Assembly (NCBI RefSeq): GCF_013314535.1
Contig: NZ_JABUAE010000003.1
Coordinates: forward strand, 62,001-126,000
DNA length: 64,000 bases
Source of the DNA: Bacillus sp. Xin1
GTDB taxonomy: Bacteria; Bacillota; Bacilli; Bacillales; Bacillaceae_G
Direction: 5' to 3'
Position numbers and translations under genes: made by a program. Positions 28,234 to 36,911 of the stretch are shown here, one piece after another. Position 1 is the stretch's first letter. Every line of letters starts with the position of its first letter. The notes below the pieces were generated by a model. That model did not search any database, was not told the origin of the DNA, and saw only the letters and a program-made list of their open reading frames with translations.

Positions 28234-28454
28234 TGAGAGGTAGCGGAAACTACTTCCCACGTCCCACAAACTCTAGTGTTGTCTGCGAAACACCATTAGA
28301 TGTTTCATGATTTCATAATTTTAGTTATTACTCACAACAATAACTAAAATTATGAAATAAGTCAGTGTCTTCTTTAAACAATCAAACTTTAAATTTACAA
28401 ACAAATTTGATTGGACTTTATTCTAAAATATGTGACCTGTAACTTTTAAAGCAA

Positions 28455-28500
28455 CATAATGGAACCCTCTCGTTATATATAACGAGAGGGTTCCATTATG
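28455..28500. repeat. 46-bp perfect palindrome
   Basis: CATAATGGAACCCTCTCG (28455-28472) is mirrored exactly by its complement through 28500 around a central TTATATATAA. It lies 22 bp past the stop of the minus-strand secY. It could serve as a terminator hairpin, but neither side has a proper T-run. Confidence 0.8.
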
Positions 28501-28521
28501 GCTAGTTTGTATGTAAAAGCA

Positions 28522-29826
28522 CTAGTTTACTTTTTTTATAAACCCTTTGTAATGACGTTTTACAAGCTGACTTTCTAATGTTTTCATTGTTTCTAATGCT
28601 ACCCCTACGATGATGAGTAAGCTTGTACCACCAATTTGAGCAGAAGATGGTAAAGTAGCAACCTTTGTGAAAACAAGCGGTAAAATTGAAATAGCACCTA
28701 AGAAGATAGCACCAATAAATGTTAAGCGATACAAAATCTTTGTCACATATTGTTCTGTTGATTTCCCTGGTCGGATACCTGGAACATATCCGTTTTGCTT
28801 TTTTAAGTTTTCTGCCATTTGTTCAGGGTTTACTTGAATAAATGAATAGAAGTATGTGAAAGCAATAATGAGACCTACGTAAAGTGTCATGCCAACTGGA
28901 TGTGCAAAATCTAGATTTGTACTTAACCATTTGGAAACACTAGAATCTGGGAAGAGCTGTGCGATTGTTCGCGGTGTCATGAGAAATGCTGAAGCAAAGA
29001 TTACTGGGATTACACCAGCACTATTTACCTTTAAAGGTAAATGCGTATTTTTTGCTCCTTGATATTGATTATTCCCTGAAACAGCTTTTGCATATTGAAT
29101 CGGTATTTTACGAATTGCCTGTTGAATATAAATAACACCGACAACGATTGCTAAAATAACTAATCCAATCAATACAATTTTTATAATATGCATAAAGAGT
29201 TGATCTCCAGCATTTTGGAATTGCTGTAAATAAATTTGATTCACGACATTTGGAATCGCTGCAACCAGCCCTGCAAAGATAAGCATTGAAATACCGTTAC
29301 CTACGCCGTTTGCAGTAATTTGTTCACCTAACCAAAGTAAAAATGCAGTACCGGCAGTTAATACTGTAGCAATAAATAAATATGTAGTCCATCCTGGATT
29401 AGAAATTAATTGCCCGCCTGCTATATTATTAAAGCCAATAGACATCCCTATGGCTTGAATGAATGCGAGAATGATTGTAAAGTATCGGGTAAATTGAGCT
29501 GACTTTTTGCGGCCCATTTCTCCTTGCTTTGCCCACTCTGTAAATTTTGGTACAACATCCATTTGTAATAACTGTACAATGATGGAAGCTGTAATGTATG
29601 GTGTGATACCTACAGCAAAGATTGAGAAGTTTTGTAATGCTCCTCCGCCAAATACATTAAGCATACCTAAAACATTGGCTTGATCTTGTACTTTTAATAC
29701 CTCTGCGTTAGTATGAGGAACTGGTATAAACGTGCCAATTCGAAAAACAATTAACATCGCAAGTGTAAAAAGGATCTTCCTTCTTATTTCAGCTACTCTC
29801 ATAAAGTTTGAAATCGTACGAAACAT
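28522..29826 (-). CDS. secY: Second, stand-alone preprotein translocase subunit SecY
   Basis: This 434-residue protein has ten membrane helices and full SecY motifs: RIGTFIPVPH near residue 31, GGALQNFSIFAVGITPYITA near 60-80 (plug and helix 2), NGVGNGISM near 175 and the C-terminal MKTLESQLVKRHYKGFIKK. It forms the protein-conducting channel with SecE/SecG. The gene stands alone, not in a ribosomal-protein operon, and no SecA2 or glycosylation genes are nearby, so it is not the streptococcal accessory system. AGGAGG precedes ATG 29826. It is probably a paralogue of the housekeeping secY. Confidence 0.92.
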   Translation of the reverse strand: MFRTISNFMRVAEIRRKILFTLAMLIVFRIGTFIPVPHTNAEVLKVQDQANVLGMLNVFGGGALQNFSIFAVGITPYITASIIVQLLQMDVVPKFTEWAKQGEMGRKKSAQFTRYFTIILAFIQAIGMSIGFNNIAGGQLISNPGWTTYLFIATVLTAGTAFLLWLGEQITANGVGNGISMLIFAGLVAAIPNVVNQIYLQQFQNAGDQLFMHIIKIVLIGLVILAIVVGVIYIQQAIRKIPIQYAKAVSGNNQYQGAKNTHLPLKVNSAGVIPVIFASAFLMTPRTIAQLFPDSSVSKWLSTNLDFAHPVGMTLYVGLIIAFTYFYSFIQVNPEQMAENLKKQNGYVPGIRPGKSTEQYVTKILYRLTFIGAIFLGAISILPLVFTKVATLPSSAQIGGTSLLIIVGVALETMKTLESQLVKRHYKGFIKKVN

Positions 29827-29919
29827 CATGTCGCCTCCTGTATTTTTATCAGCTACCTAAAAGGGAAAACTGAACATTATATCCTAATGAATAAACCACA
29901 AACCTCCTTCCGTGTAGAA

Positions 29920-29942
29920 TTCATTTGACAAATGAACGTTCA
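29920..29942. promoter_or_regulatory. Overlapping palindromes upstream of secY
   Basis: TTCATTTG-A-CAAATGAA (29920-29936) overlaps the perfect TGAACGTTCA (29933-29942), about 95-115 bp before the secY start. Their symmetry and position suggest a repressor operator, perhaps of TetR type. The rest of 29830-30277 holds no gene; a TTGCTT...TATAAT promoter-like pair lies near 30122-30151. Confidence 0.45.
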
Positions 29943-30277
29943 AAAATTTTGTAGTTTTATCATGGATATAAGAAACACAAGGTATATAAGCGAATAGATG
30001 GATCATCTTAATCATTCAATAACCATAATATACCTAATAAATAAAAAAATGTACATAGATAAGACTGAAAAGAATGAAAAATTAACGGGAAGGGCGAAAA
30101 TTTTCCTGTTTTTCATAAATAGTTGCTTATATAAATCAGCAATTGTTATAATTTTCTTAATAATAAAAAGGAGGTGAGTAGATTCCATGATGCATTTACT
30201 CAGTAAACGTGTGGAAATGAGCCTGGATCTTTCTCACTCATATAGCTGGTGTGATAATTCATTTTTAAAAATACAAT

Positions 30278-30577
30278 CTACATGAGATAATTGCATATGC
30301 TTTACGAGACATATTTCATGAGAAAGTGGATATCAATCATCCGTCTTATCAAGTGTTTCTACAGGGATATACAATATAAACATCAATTGATGAACATATT
30401 TTAAAAGATTTACCATTGTTTATGAGAATGCATCAATTAATTATGTTTACGAAAATGCTCTGAACTGTTGATATTCCAGAATTAGAGGAATATCCGGAAT
30501 GGTTACAGAATTTACGAAAAAAGCTTGTAAACTATATACAAAAAACGAGAACAGAATTTAAAAAACCACACTTTTAA
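30278..30577 (+). pseudogene. Aminoglycoside phosphotransferase-family protein, C-terminal remnant
   Basis: A 99-codon frame with two internal stops reads IAYALRDIFHEKVDINHPSY, then VFLQGYTI-stop, DLPLFMRMHQLIMFTKML-stop and PEWLQNLRKKLVNYIQ. This is the helical C-terminus of the APH/HSK2-like phosphotransferase family. The ATP-binding and catalytic part is absent. A strong AGGAGGTGAG at 30172 precedes short unrelated frames. Confidence 0.65.
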
Positions 30578-30585
30578 ATTGTTAT

Positions 30586-30622
30586 AAAAAGCGTGCTGGC
30601 AATTTGTCAGTATGCTTTTTTA
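30586..30622 (+). terminator. Intrinsic terminator
   Basis: Imperfect stem AAAAAGCGTGCTGGC with GTCAGTATGCTTTTTT after the APH relic. Confidence 0.75.
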
Positions 30623-30678
30623 TGTATGGCTGTATAGCTATTTTTATTATAGTGAAGATACTTGGATGGAGGAAGAAT

Positions 30679-31143
30679 ATGAGCAACGACTTCTTTTTGA
30701 AGAAAGTAAAATTACTAGTACAGATGCATTCTGAAGGATTGCTTGGTGATGAAGTGATGCCTGAGGACGTTTTAATCAGAATTGTTCCAACTCATGATTT
30801 ACCAAACGTGTTGACATTAGGAATGTCATTAAACTATCAAAGAGATTCATATAAGTTGTGGCAGTCGATTGTACAAGCCTATCTCAATGAAAGTTCTCAG
30901 TGGATTTTTCATTCAAATACTGTATCTAAGTGTAATCTAGATGAGTTACGAAACGTGTTGGTACATTATAGAGTAGCATTACAGCCTAACCGTCACCCTG
31001 AAATTTGGAAACGGGTAGCAATGGGGATTACTCGCTCTTCTTCAAATGGGGATGTTATGGGGTTAATTGAGTCTGTACAATTTGATATTTCCTTATTGGG
31101 GTCCCGCCCCATTATGCAAAAGATAAAAATTGGAAGCCAATAG
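30679..31143 (+). CDS. Conserved protein of unknown function, possibly C-truncated
   Basis: A 154-residue soluble protein beginning MSNDFFLKKVKLL after GGAGGAAG. It contains IVPTHDLPNVLTLGMSLNYQ near 35-55 and VALQPNRHPEIWKRVAMGIT near 103-122. I do not recognise a named domain. The end (GSRPIMQKIKIGSQ) looks abrupt after a conserved-looking domain, so a C-terminal truncation is possible. A terminator-repeat element follows. Confidence 0.6.
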   Translation: MSNDFFLKKVKLLVQMHSEGLLGDEVMPEDVLIRIVPTHDLPNVLTLGMSLNYQRDSYKLWQSIVQAYLNESSQWIFHSNTVSKCNLDELRNVLVHYRVALQPNRHPEIWKRVAMGITRSSSNGDVMGLIESVQFDISLLGSRPIMQKIKIGSQ

Positions 31144-31164
31144 ATGAAAAATAATAATTACTTA

Positions 31165-31222
31165 TTCAACTAACGCATGCATTAGTTGAACAACCTAAGG
31201 CTGCTTCGGTAGCCATTTTTTG
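31165..31222 (+). repeat. Dispersed repeat with terminator, copy 1
   Basis: Inverted repeat TTCAACTAACGCATGC/ATTAGTTGAA, then AACCTAAGGCTGC-TTCG-GTAGCC and a T-run. A second copy with the same order lies at 32219-32293. Both sit just after a gene and combine a GCATGC-centred hairpin with a terminator. Confidence 0.7.
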
Positions 31223-31321
31223 TACCAACTGGCAGTTTAGTTTTCAATATGTGAAAAGGGATTTCTAAGTGATTAATTGAATATATATTTATTGTTTACT
31301 AATTCTTGGGGAGGTCCCTTT

Positions 31322-31471
31322 ATGGGAGATAAGCTTTACTGTATTGCTGTATATCAGGTTCTTAATGAAGAAAGACTAGGAGCTTCGCACGGTTCTATAA
31401 TAACTTATAGTGATGCTGTGACGGGATCTCCTGTTAGTGAGATAGGGTATTTTTTAATTTATTTATTATAG
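31322..31471 (+). CDS. Small ORF before the T-box, unknown
   Basis: ATG 31322 follows GGGGAGG by 7 nt and opens 49 codons beginning MGDKLYCIAVYQVLNEERLG and ending in a hydrophobic FLIYLL. It lies where a T-box leader would normally carry its stem I. It could be a truncated gene or a chance frame with a good ribosome site. Confidence 0.35.
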   Translation: MGDKLYCIAVYQVLNEERLGASHGSIITYSDAVTGSPVSEIGYFLIYLL

Positions 31472-31490
31472 TAACGTACCCGAAGAGGTT

Positions 31491-31580
31491 GATATGGTGA
31501 CATATCAACAAACTGAGGTGGTACCACGAAATTGCAACTCTCTCCCTCAAAGATTATTTCTTTGGGGTGAAAGTTTTTTT
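31491..31580 (+). promoter_or_regulatory. T-box element (antiterminator/terminator part)
   Basis: The T-box sequence GGTGGTACCACG (31517-31528) is preceded by a small hairpin GATATGGTGACATATC. It is followed by the terminator AACTCTC...GAAAGTT (31536-31575) with a T-run. This is the classic 3' half of a tRNA-sensing T-box leader. The large stem I with its specifier loop is not recognisable upstream. The next gene is a GNAT acetyltransferase, not a tRNA synthetase. Confidence 0.8.
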
Positions 31581-31633
31581 ATTATATAAGTTTCATTATG
31601 TCATCATTTAAAGTTTTCGAGAGGAGAAATTAT

Positions 31634-32197
31634 ATGCATCCTATTTTATTAGAGGTTCCGTTACAAATAGAAACAGACAGACTAATTCTTCGAGCACCAC
31701 TTCAAGCTGGTGACGGGAATGTAGTACACCAAGCTATTAAGGATTCAATTAATGAGTTAAAGCAATGGCTGCTTTTATTCCAGTCAATTCCTACTGTTGA
31801 AGAAACGGAAATTATCCTGAGAAATGCGCATATAGATTTTTTGAAAAGAGAAAGCTTTCGCTATCTTATCTATCATAAGGATACTAATGATTTTATCGGA
31901 ACTGCTAGCCTTCACGGAATTAATTGGAAGATTTCTAAATGTGAAATTGGATACTGGATTAACACGCAATTTAGTGGCAATGGATATATGACAGAAGCAG
32001 TAAGTGAGTTAACAAACCTTGGATTTCAGTTACTCAAATTTAGAAGGGTTGAAATACGATGTGAATCTAATAACACTAAAAGTCGTACGATCCCTGAAAA
32101 ACTAGGTTTTGAGCTTGAAGGGATATTACGTAATGAAGATCTTTCAGTTGACGGTAAAAAACTAACTGATACCTGCATCTATGCAAAGGTAAATTAG
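31634..32197 (+). CDS. RimJ/RimL-type GNAT acetyltransferase
   Basis: This 187-residue protein has the ribosomal-protein Ser/Ala acetyltransferase pattern: IETDRLILRAPLQAGD at the start, CEIGYWINTQFSGNGYMTEAV near 110-130 (acetyl-CoA loop), VEIRCESNNTKSRTIPEKLG and FELEGILRNEDL. AGGAG precedes ATG 31634. It lies directly downstream of a T-box element, suggesting induction by an uncharged tRNA. The natural substrate is unknown; RimL relatives act on proteins, tRNA-bound or free amino compounds. Confidence 0.9.
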   Translation: MHPILLEVPLQIETDRLILRAPLQAGDGNVVHQAIKDSINELKQWLLLFQSIPTVEETEIILRNAHIDFLKRESFRYLIYHKDTNDFIGTASLHGINWKISKCEIGYWINTQFSGNGYMTEAVSELTNLGFQLLKFRRVEIRCESNNTKSRTIPEKLGFELEGILRNEDLSVDGKKLTDTCIYAKVN

Positions 32198-32218
32198 ATT
32201 AAAATTTTAAAATTCCTT

Positions 32219-32293
32219 GTACAACTAAAGCATGCGATAGTTGTACAACATATCTTAAGGTCGGTTTCCAAATTTGGAAGGCGGCTTTTTTGA
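32219..32293 (+). repeat. Dispersed repeat with terminator, copy 2
   Basis: TGTACAACTAAAGCATGC followed by GATAGTTGTACAACA and then a terminator with stem around GGTTTCC/GGAAGGC and a T-run. Same architecture as 31165-31222, just after the GNAT gene. Confidence 0.65.
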
Positions 32294-32475
32294 TTTTTTA
32301 TAACGAACAGTGTCATAACTTTTAAGGGGTCACACGGCCCAAAAAAGAAAATTGTACGTTAAAGAATATTTTTACATATCGTTAAGAAATAAAAACACAG
32401 GAGAAATGATTTTCCCTGTTGTTGGTTTGAATTAAAGTTTGATCAAAGTATTGCTACAAATATTGATTTTATAAA

Positions 32476-32838
32476 ATGAAAAAATACGATATTCTTTCTG
32501 GGTACCCATCAACTTAAGAAATCAAGAAAGAACGCTTAGAATGCCATTTATTTGGGCAACTCATTAGTATTTTACTCTGTTCAACGACAATATTCAAAAT
32601 GCGTCAGTTACTCTTGGATAAGAAAAAGAAAGAGTTAAGTGAATACAAATCCATCTATATGATAAAGAATTATTATCTATTGTTTTATGAGGGACTACAG
32701 AAGGGTAGCCATGAATTATTAAAAGTTTTACTGCGTTTGTTTTACCTTTTAGAGAAAAACGGAAGAAAATCTCGCCGGTACGAAAAGAAAAACGTCTTTG
32801 ATAATCTGTGGAATTACTTATTCTATTGCCTGATTTAG
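32476..32838 (+). pseudogene. Small protein frame with early stop, unknown
   Basis: ATG 32476 begins MKKYDILSGYPST and hits TAA at 32515; the same frame then stays open to 32838 (LFGQLISILLCSTTIF, then Lys-rich and hydrophobic segments). One nonsense change would explain it. Its 3' part overlaps a CPBP protease relic in another frame, so the true gene border is uncertain. 32294-32475 shows nothing else. Confidence 0.4.
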
Positions 32839-33388
32839 CGGACTTGCGAGGTTTCAGCCCCCACAAGGTGGTATGTTAGAACCGATCTACAATATACTTG
32901 GACTTCAGTATCCACCAATACCATTAAGTTTCATTTTTATAGTAGTGTTGAGTGGAATTTTAGGAAGCTTGCTTAACTTAATCCCAGTTATGGGGGAAGA
33001 AATGGTTTGGCGGGGTTATATGCTCACAAGGCTAGTGGATGCGGATTTTTCACGTCCAATCCTTATTAGTGGATTGATTTGGGCAACGTGGCATGTCCCA
33101 ATTGTTATTGCTGGACTATACGTAGAGGGAAGATCTATCTTTCTCTCTGTACTTGACATCTATTTTTGTATTGTGCCATTCAGTTATATTACAGCTTATT
33201 TACGACTTTTAACAGGTAGCGTTTGGCCTTCGGTTATTATCCATACCACTTGGAATGCCATTATTCAAGGACCTTTCGCGCGTGCAACTACAGGACATCA
33301 GTCAGAGATTTGGATTGGAGAATCAGGATTAATAACCGCCCTTATTATCTTGATTACGGCAATAATTGTGTCTCGGATAATTTACTAA
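32745..33388 (+). pseudogene. CPBP (CAAX-like) intramembrane metalloprotease, 5'-damaged
   Basis: From 32873 an open frame of 171 codons carries the CPBP motifs: GEEMVWRGYML (EExxxR), LIWATWHVPI and IIHTTWNAI, with about five helices. Upstream the same frame continues (TSLIICGITYSIA, TGA stop near 32831, then FSGLARFQPPQGG), so the N-terminus is cut by a nonsense codon and has no start. The catalytic part is intact and could be translated only from the internal ATG at 32873. Such proteases handle prenylated or bacteriocin-type peptides. Confidence 0.7.
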
Positions 33389-33986
33389 ACATTGATTTTT
33401 TACATAAATTTCAAAAAAATGATTGTGAATCAGAAAAATGGAATCTCAGATTCCTTTGTAAGGATTTTTAATAGTCATATGAATGCCATATGTATCGATA
33501 AAGATTAAAATTCACATGATTGAAAAGAGGGTGCTTAAACGCTATTTTGTTTTATTCGTAATTTTAAATCTGTAATATTGAAGCCAATGTAATACAATTT
33601 CATTGGCTTCAGTAAGCTGATTTTTAACTGAAAATAGAGTGGGAAATTAAGGGTGTCATATATATTAATTAAAAGTAGCATACAAAGAATACTTAAGTGA
33701 CATTTCTTTTGTTATAGAATAAACAAATCCTGATATTGCAGTAACTATTGTTTTGAGGTTAATTTACTGTGAAATAAGTGTCTAATTTCTACTTTTACTT
33801 TGGATTAATATTACTGCACCTCTTAATTAGAGGTGTTGTTTTTGTTAATTAATAGCCATTGTACTTAGAAAATAAATAATATGTTTATGTCATGGAGTAA
33901 TAAAGCTAGGTAGCATAAAGACTGATACTACAAAGATTAACAACATATAAAAAAATTATTTATATGTTGTGTCACCTCTGCTATTC
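33389..33986. other. Non-coding stretch with two hairpins
   Basis: No gene is seen. Hairpin GAAGCCAATG/CATTGGCTTC at 33580-33610 and terminator CACCTCTTAATTAGAGGTG with T-rich tail at 33817-33845. The rest is AT-rich with stops in all frames. Confidence 0.5.
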
Positions 33987-34830
33987 CTAATAATTTTGAA
34001 ATCTATTTATTTCTTCCGCTTTTGCGGAAACTAAAACTAATGTTGCGACCAGTAATATAGTGCCAATTAGATAAAAATAGTTGTCCCTATATATCGTCAG
34101 TATTTTTAATATTCCATTCGCTTTTTGTGTTTTCTATTTTTATTTTTGTACTGATGATAAGACCTTTCCCTCAATTAGATCTTTCAATAACATAGACCTA
34201 TTTGGTGCTTGAATTTCTTCCAACGTGAACTTTCCGAAGCATAGTGGTTCAGAAATAGCTTTATCATTTTCATCTGTTGTTAAATTCTTGACTTCTTTAT
34301 TATATTTGTCAAAAAAATTTTAATAAATCAGTTTATCAGTTTTACATTCGAATTAGCAGCATCCTCTTTTTTAATCTCAGTTTGTCCAAGTGATTGAATT
34401 GAATTTTTGGCTGTTAGTTCTTGCGGTGATACAGTATCTCCTATGACTTTCGCTGTATTTTTAATCTTTTTTCCAGCTTGTCCTCGCATGGAGTACCATT
34501 GTATGCTACTCTGTATGTGTCACATCCCAAAATTTTCCGTTTGCTTTTCCTACATTAAATTCACTTTTTTCTGTATCGAATGCATCTGTCACTGTTTAGC
34601 CAACTACTTGTAATATACCTGGGGCATATTCTAGTCCGTCTGGCAATGTATCCGCAAAGGCTAGATTTTTCTCAAGATTAGCAAGAAGCTATTACTTGCT
34701 AGAGTTGTATACTCCAATCATCCCTTGTTTCTGTATTTTGTAGGTTCTTCACTGTTTTCTCAAGTTCTATGATTAGATCTTGGAGAATTAAGAAACGACC
34801 TCCGCTCATTTCATTGTCGTTTAGAAAATT
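33987..34830 (-). pseudogene. LPXTG-type cell-wall surface protein, heavily decayed
   Basis: Minus-strand pieces in shifting frames keep recognisable parts in the right order. They are a DUF11-like repeat (LADTLPDGLEYAPGILQVVG, VTDAFDTEKSEFNVGKANG), a SpaA/prealbumin-like domain (TDENDKAISEPLCFGKFT, LEEIQAPNRSMLLKDLIEG) and a membrane anchor (YLIGTILLVATLVLVSAKAEE) ending at TAG 33987-33989. The sorting motif itself is ruined. Stops and frameshifts abound. It was probably a wall-anchored adhesin; the intact AraC regulator at 35074 is divergent to it. Confidence 0.7.
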
Positions 34831-34926
34831 ATAAGAAAAGAATCTATTTCTTTCACACTTTTCCTAACTACTCCGATATTTAGATGTTACTTACAAATAA
34901 ATAATATATGATTTTCATAAAAAAGA

Positions 34927-34993
34927 TATAGTAATATTTTGTCGTGAATTGTACTAATTTGATATTTTATAGTAATATTTGTCGTGAATTATA
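34927..34993. repeat. Direct repeat pair upstream of the AraC gene
   Basis: Two near-identical 26-27-nt copies of TATAGTAATATTTGTCGTGAATT (split here as TATAGTAATATTT and GTCGTGAATT) start at 34927 and 34968, 41 bp apart, about four helical turns. They lie between the AraC regulator and the decayed surface protein, as expected for an AraC-type binding site. Confidence 0.65.
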
Positions 34994-35073
34994 CCTAGCG
35001 AAAAATAGTTTATGGATCCATAAAGGAACAAAGTGAAAAATTTATCAATTAATTTACTTAAAAGGAGAATGCA

Positions 35074-36303
35074 ATGAATAATTCCACCGATATACAACAC
35101 TTATGTGACCTAGCACATAAAGCATTTAATGTCCCTGTGCACATTTTATCTACAGATAAAAAAATTTTATATCATTCTACTTCTGATGATGTCAGTAGTC
35201 CTTTTTATTCTTCAAAAGAAGAATATCTTAGTGACATTTATCAAGAAAACGATCCCTATAACTTGCCACTTTTCAGATGTAACAGCTATCTTGAAAATTT
35301 CGTTTTAATTCATATAGAAAATCATGATTATATAAAAGGGACTATTATAATCGGTCCCACTATACATCCAAAGGGTTCAGATGATATGACTTTAAAACTT
35401 CAGAAAGAATTTAAATCGAATGATAAAATTCAAGAAAGACTAGCCTATTATCAGGGTTTACATGAGATTAAAAAAGATACGTTAATTGATATGGGAATTT
35501 TATTACATTACATGATTTTCAATGAAAAGTTAGATGAAAGTATTGTTTTAGAAAAAAATAAAGTACTAGAGGAGGTTTCTAATAAAATTGTGAAACCTGA
35601 TTTATATATTTTAAAACGCCGACAAAATAAACCTAAGACTCATAATATGACATTAGTAAATGATTTTTTTTCGAGTATCAAAGAAGGAAATAAAAAAAAG
35701 TTAATACAGTATATGTATGCAGTTTCACAAGAAGATGTTGAACTTATGTTAATAGAGGATCCACTCAGGAACCAAAAAAATCTTGGGATTATTGCGATTA
35801 CCTTAGCTACTAGATATGCGATAGAAGGAAACCTGCCACCAGATATTGCTTTTGCGCATAGTATTTTGTATATACAAACCCTAGAACAATTAGATAACGT
35901 AGAAGCTGTAAAGCGATTGTCAGGAGACGCTTTACGTACTTTTGCAGATCGTGTGAAGGAATACAATGCACAAAAGTATTCATACGCGGTTACTACATGT
36001 ATGAAACATATTAATAAAAATATTTACGATGGAATATCTCTCGATGAACTTGCTAATCATTTGGATATTACCCCTACTTATTTATCTAAACTATTTAAAA
36101 AAGAAATGGGAATTCCTTTAAGCGAATATATTCAAAGGGAACGAGTGGAAGAAGCAAAAAAATTATTAACACTAACTACTTATTCGTTATCAGATATTTG
36201 TGCTTGGCTCAACTTTAATGACCAAAGTTATTTTACAAGGGTTTTCAAAAAAATTACTAGCATGACCCCTAGACAGTATCGTGAAAGATATAACTTAATA
36301 TAG
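35074..36303 (+). CDS. AraC-family regulator of the surface-protein type
   Basis: This 409-residue protein has a C-terminal AraC DNA-binding domain (about residues 305-405, ISLDELANHLDITPTYLSKL and the second helix region DICAWLNFNDQSYFTRVFKK). The long N-terminal domain starts HLCDLAHKAFNVPVHIL. This architecture matches the regulators found beside YSIRK/LPXTG surface-protein genes. It is intact, preceded by AAAGGAG, while the adjacent surface protein is destroyed. A direct repeat pair upstream may be its own operator. Confidence 0.85.
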   Translation: MNNSTDIQHLCDLAHKAFNVPVHILSTDKKILYHSTSDDVSSPFYSSKEEYLSDIYQENDPYNLPLFRCNSYLENFVLIHIENHDYIKGTIIIGPTIHPKGSDDMTLKLQKEFKSNDKIQERLAYYQGLHEIKKDTLIDMGILLHYMIFNEKLDESIVLEKNKVLEEVSNKIVKPDLYILKRRQNKPKTHNMTLVNDFFSSIKEGNKKKLIQYMYAVSQEDVELMLIEDPLRNQKNLGIIAITLATRYAIEGNLPPDIAFAHSILYIQTLEQLDNVEAVKRLSGDALRTFADRVKEYNAQKYSYAVTTCMKHINKNIYDGISLDELANHLDITPTYLSKLFKKEMGIPLSEYIQRERVEEAKKLLTLTTYSLSDICAWLNFNDQSYFTRVFKKITSMTPRQYRERYNLI

Positions 36304-36423
36304 GCTTGTTATCTGGTTCTAATATAAAAACTTAAACATAGGTGTAAGTAGTCACTAAAACTTGGACGCACTGAACTTATTACTCTAGAAAGAGTATGTG
36401 ATTTGTCAGGAAAATGAACCTGT

Positions 36424-36800
36424 ATTCAAATAGACGCATTATCAACCTGATATTATTTTGTTAATGGAATAGCTTCAATTTTCGTGAGTTGGTAAAAATA
36501 ATGGAGAAACGGGGCTTATCTATTTTTCATATAACGATTTTGCGCTGGATTTATTAGTATGTTTCTGAATTGGAAAAACGAGTCTAACGACAACTCAAAC
36601 AAGTAGATCTTGAAGAGTCCATGAAACATATATCCAAGCAAAAGGACAATGGAAATATTTTTACCATGTTGTTAATTTGAAAGAATACACTAACCATTAT
36701 TTTTTAAAGAAAAAACAGAAGGCTGCAAAGGGCTTTTTCAAGAAAGCATTGCGGCCTTTTTATATTTTAAAGCCATTTGTTATAACAATCGATAAGAATA
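36424..36800 (+). mobile_element. IS6-family (IS240-like) transposase relic
   Basis: Broken frames keep IS6 transposase order: THYQPDIILLM, FRELVKIMEKRGLSIFHITI, LRWIY, VSELEKRV. After an internal deletion the C-terminal KKQKAAKGFFKKAL and VITIDKN follow. The DDE catalytic centre is missing and several stops occur, so it is inactive. It lies just upstream of the hbl promoter and may mark how the toxin block was acquired or rearranged. Terminal inverted repeats were not identified. Confidence 0.7.
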
Positions 36801-36895
36801 CAGTATTATCTTCATGTTAAGTAATTATTAATGGTAATATTGGAGATTATTCCATAAAATTCAAATAACATATATCATTGGATAAATCTATACTA

Positions 36896-36911
36896 TATGT
36901 AATTATACATA
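36896..36911. promoter_or_regulatory. PlcR box
   Basis: TATGTAATTATACATA matches the PlcR consensus TATGNANNNNTNCATA at every fixed position. PlcR is the quorum-sensing virulence activator of the B. cereus group, and hbl is a known member of its regulon. The site lies about 900 bp upstream of hblC; the known hbl promoter also sits several hundred bases upstream. Confidence 0.88.

Noticed and set aside
28522-29826. SecY as part of an accessory SecA2/SecY2 glycoprotein export system
   Set aside because: No SecA2, Asp or glycosyltransferase genes are nearby and the motifs are those of ordinary SecY.
34407-34613. Plus-strand ORF of 68 codons
   Set aside because: It is antisense to the decayed surface-protein gene and Cys-rich without any motif or ribosome site.
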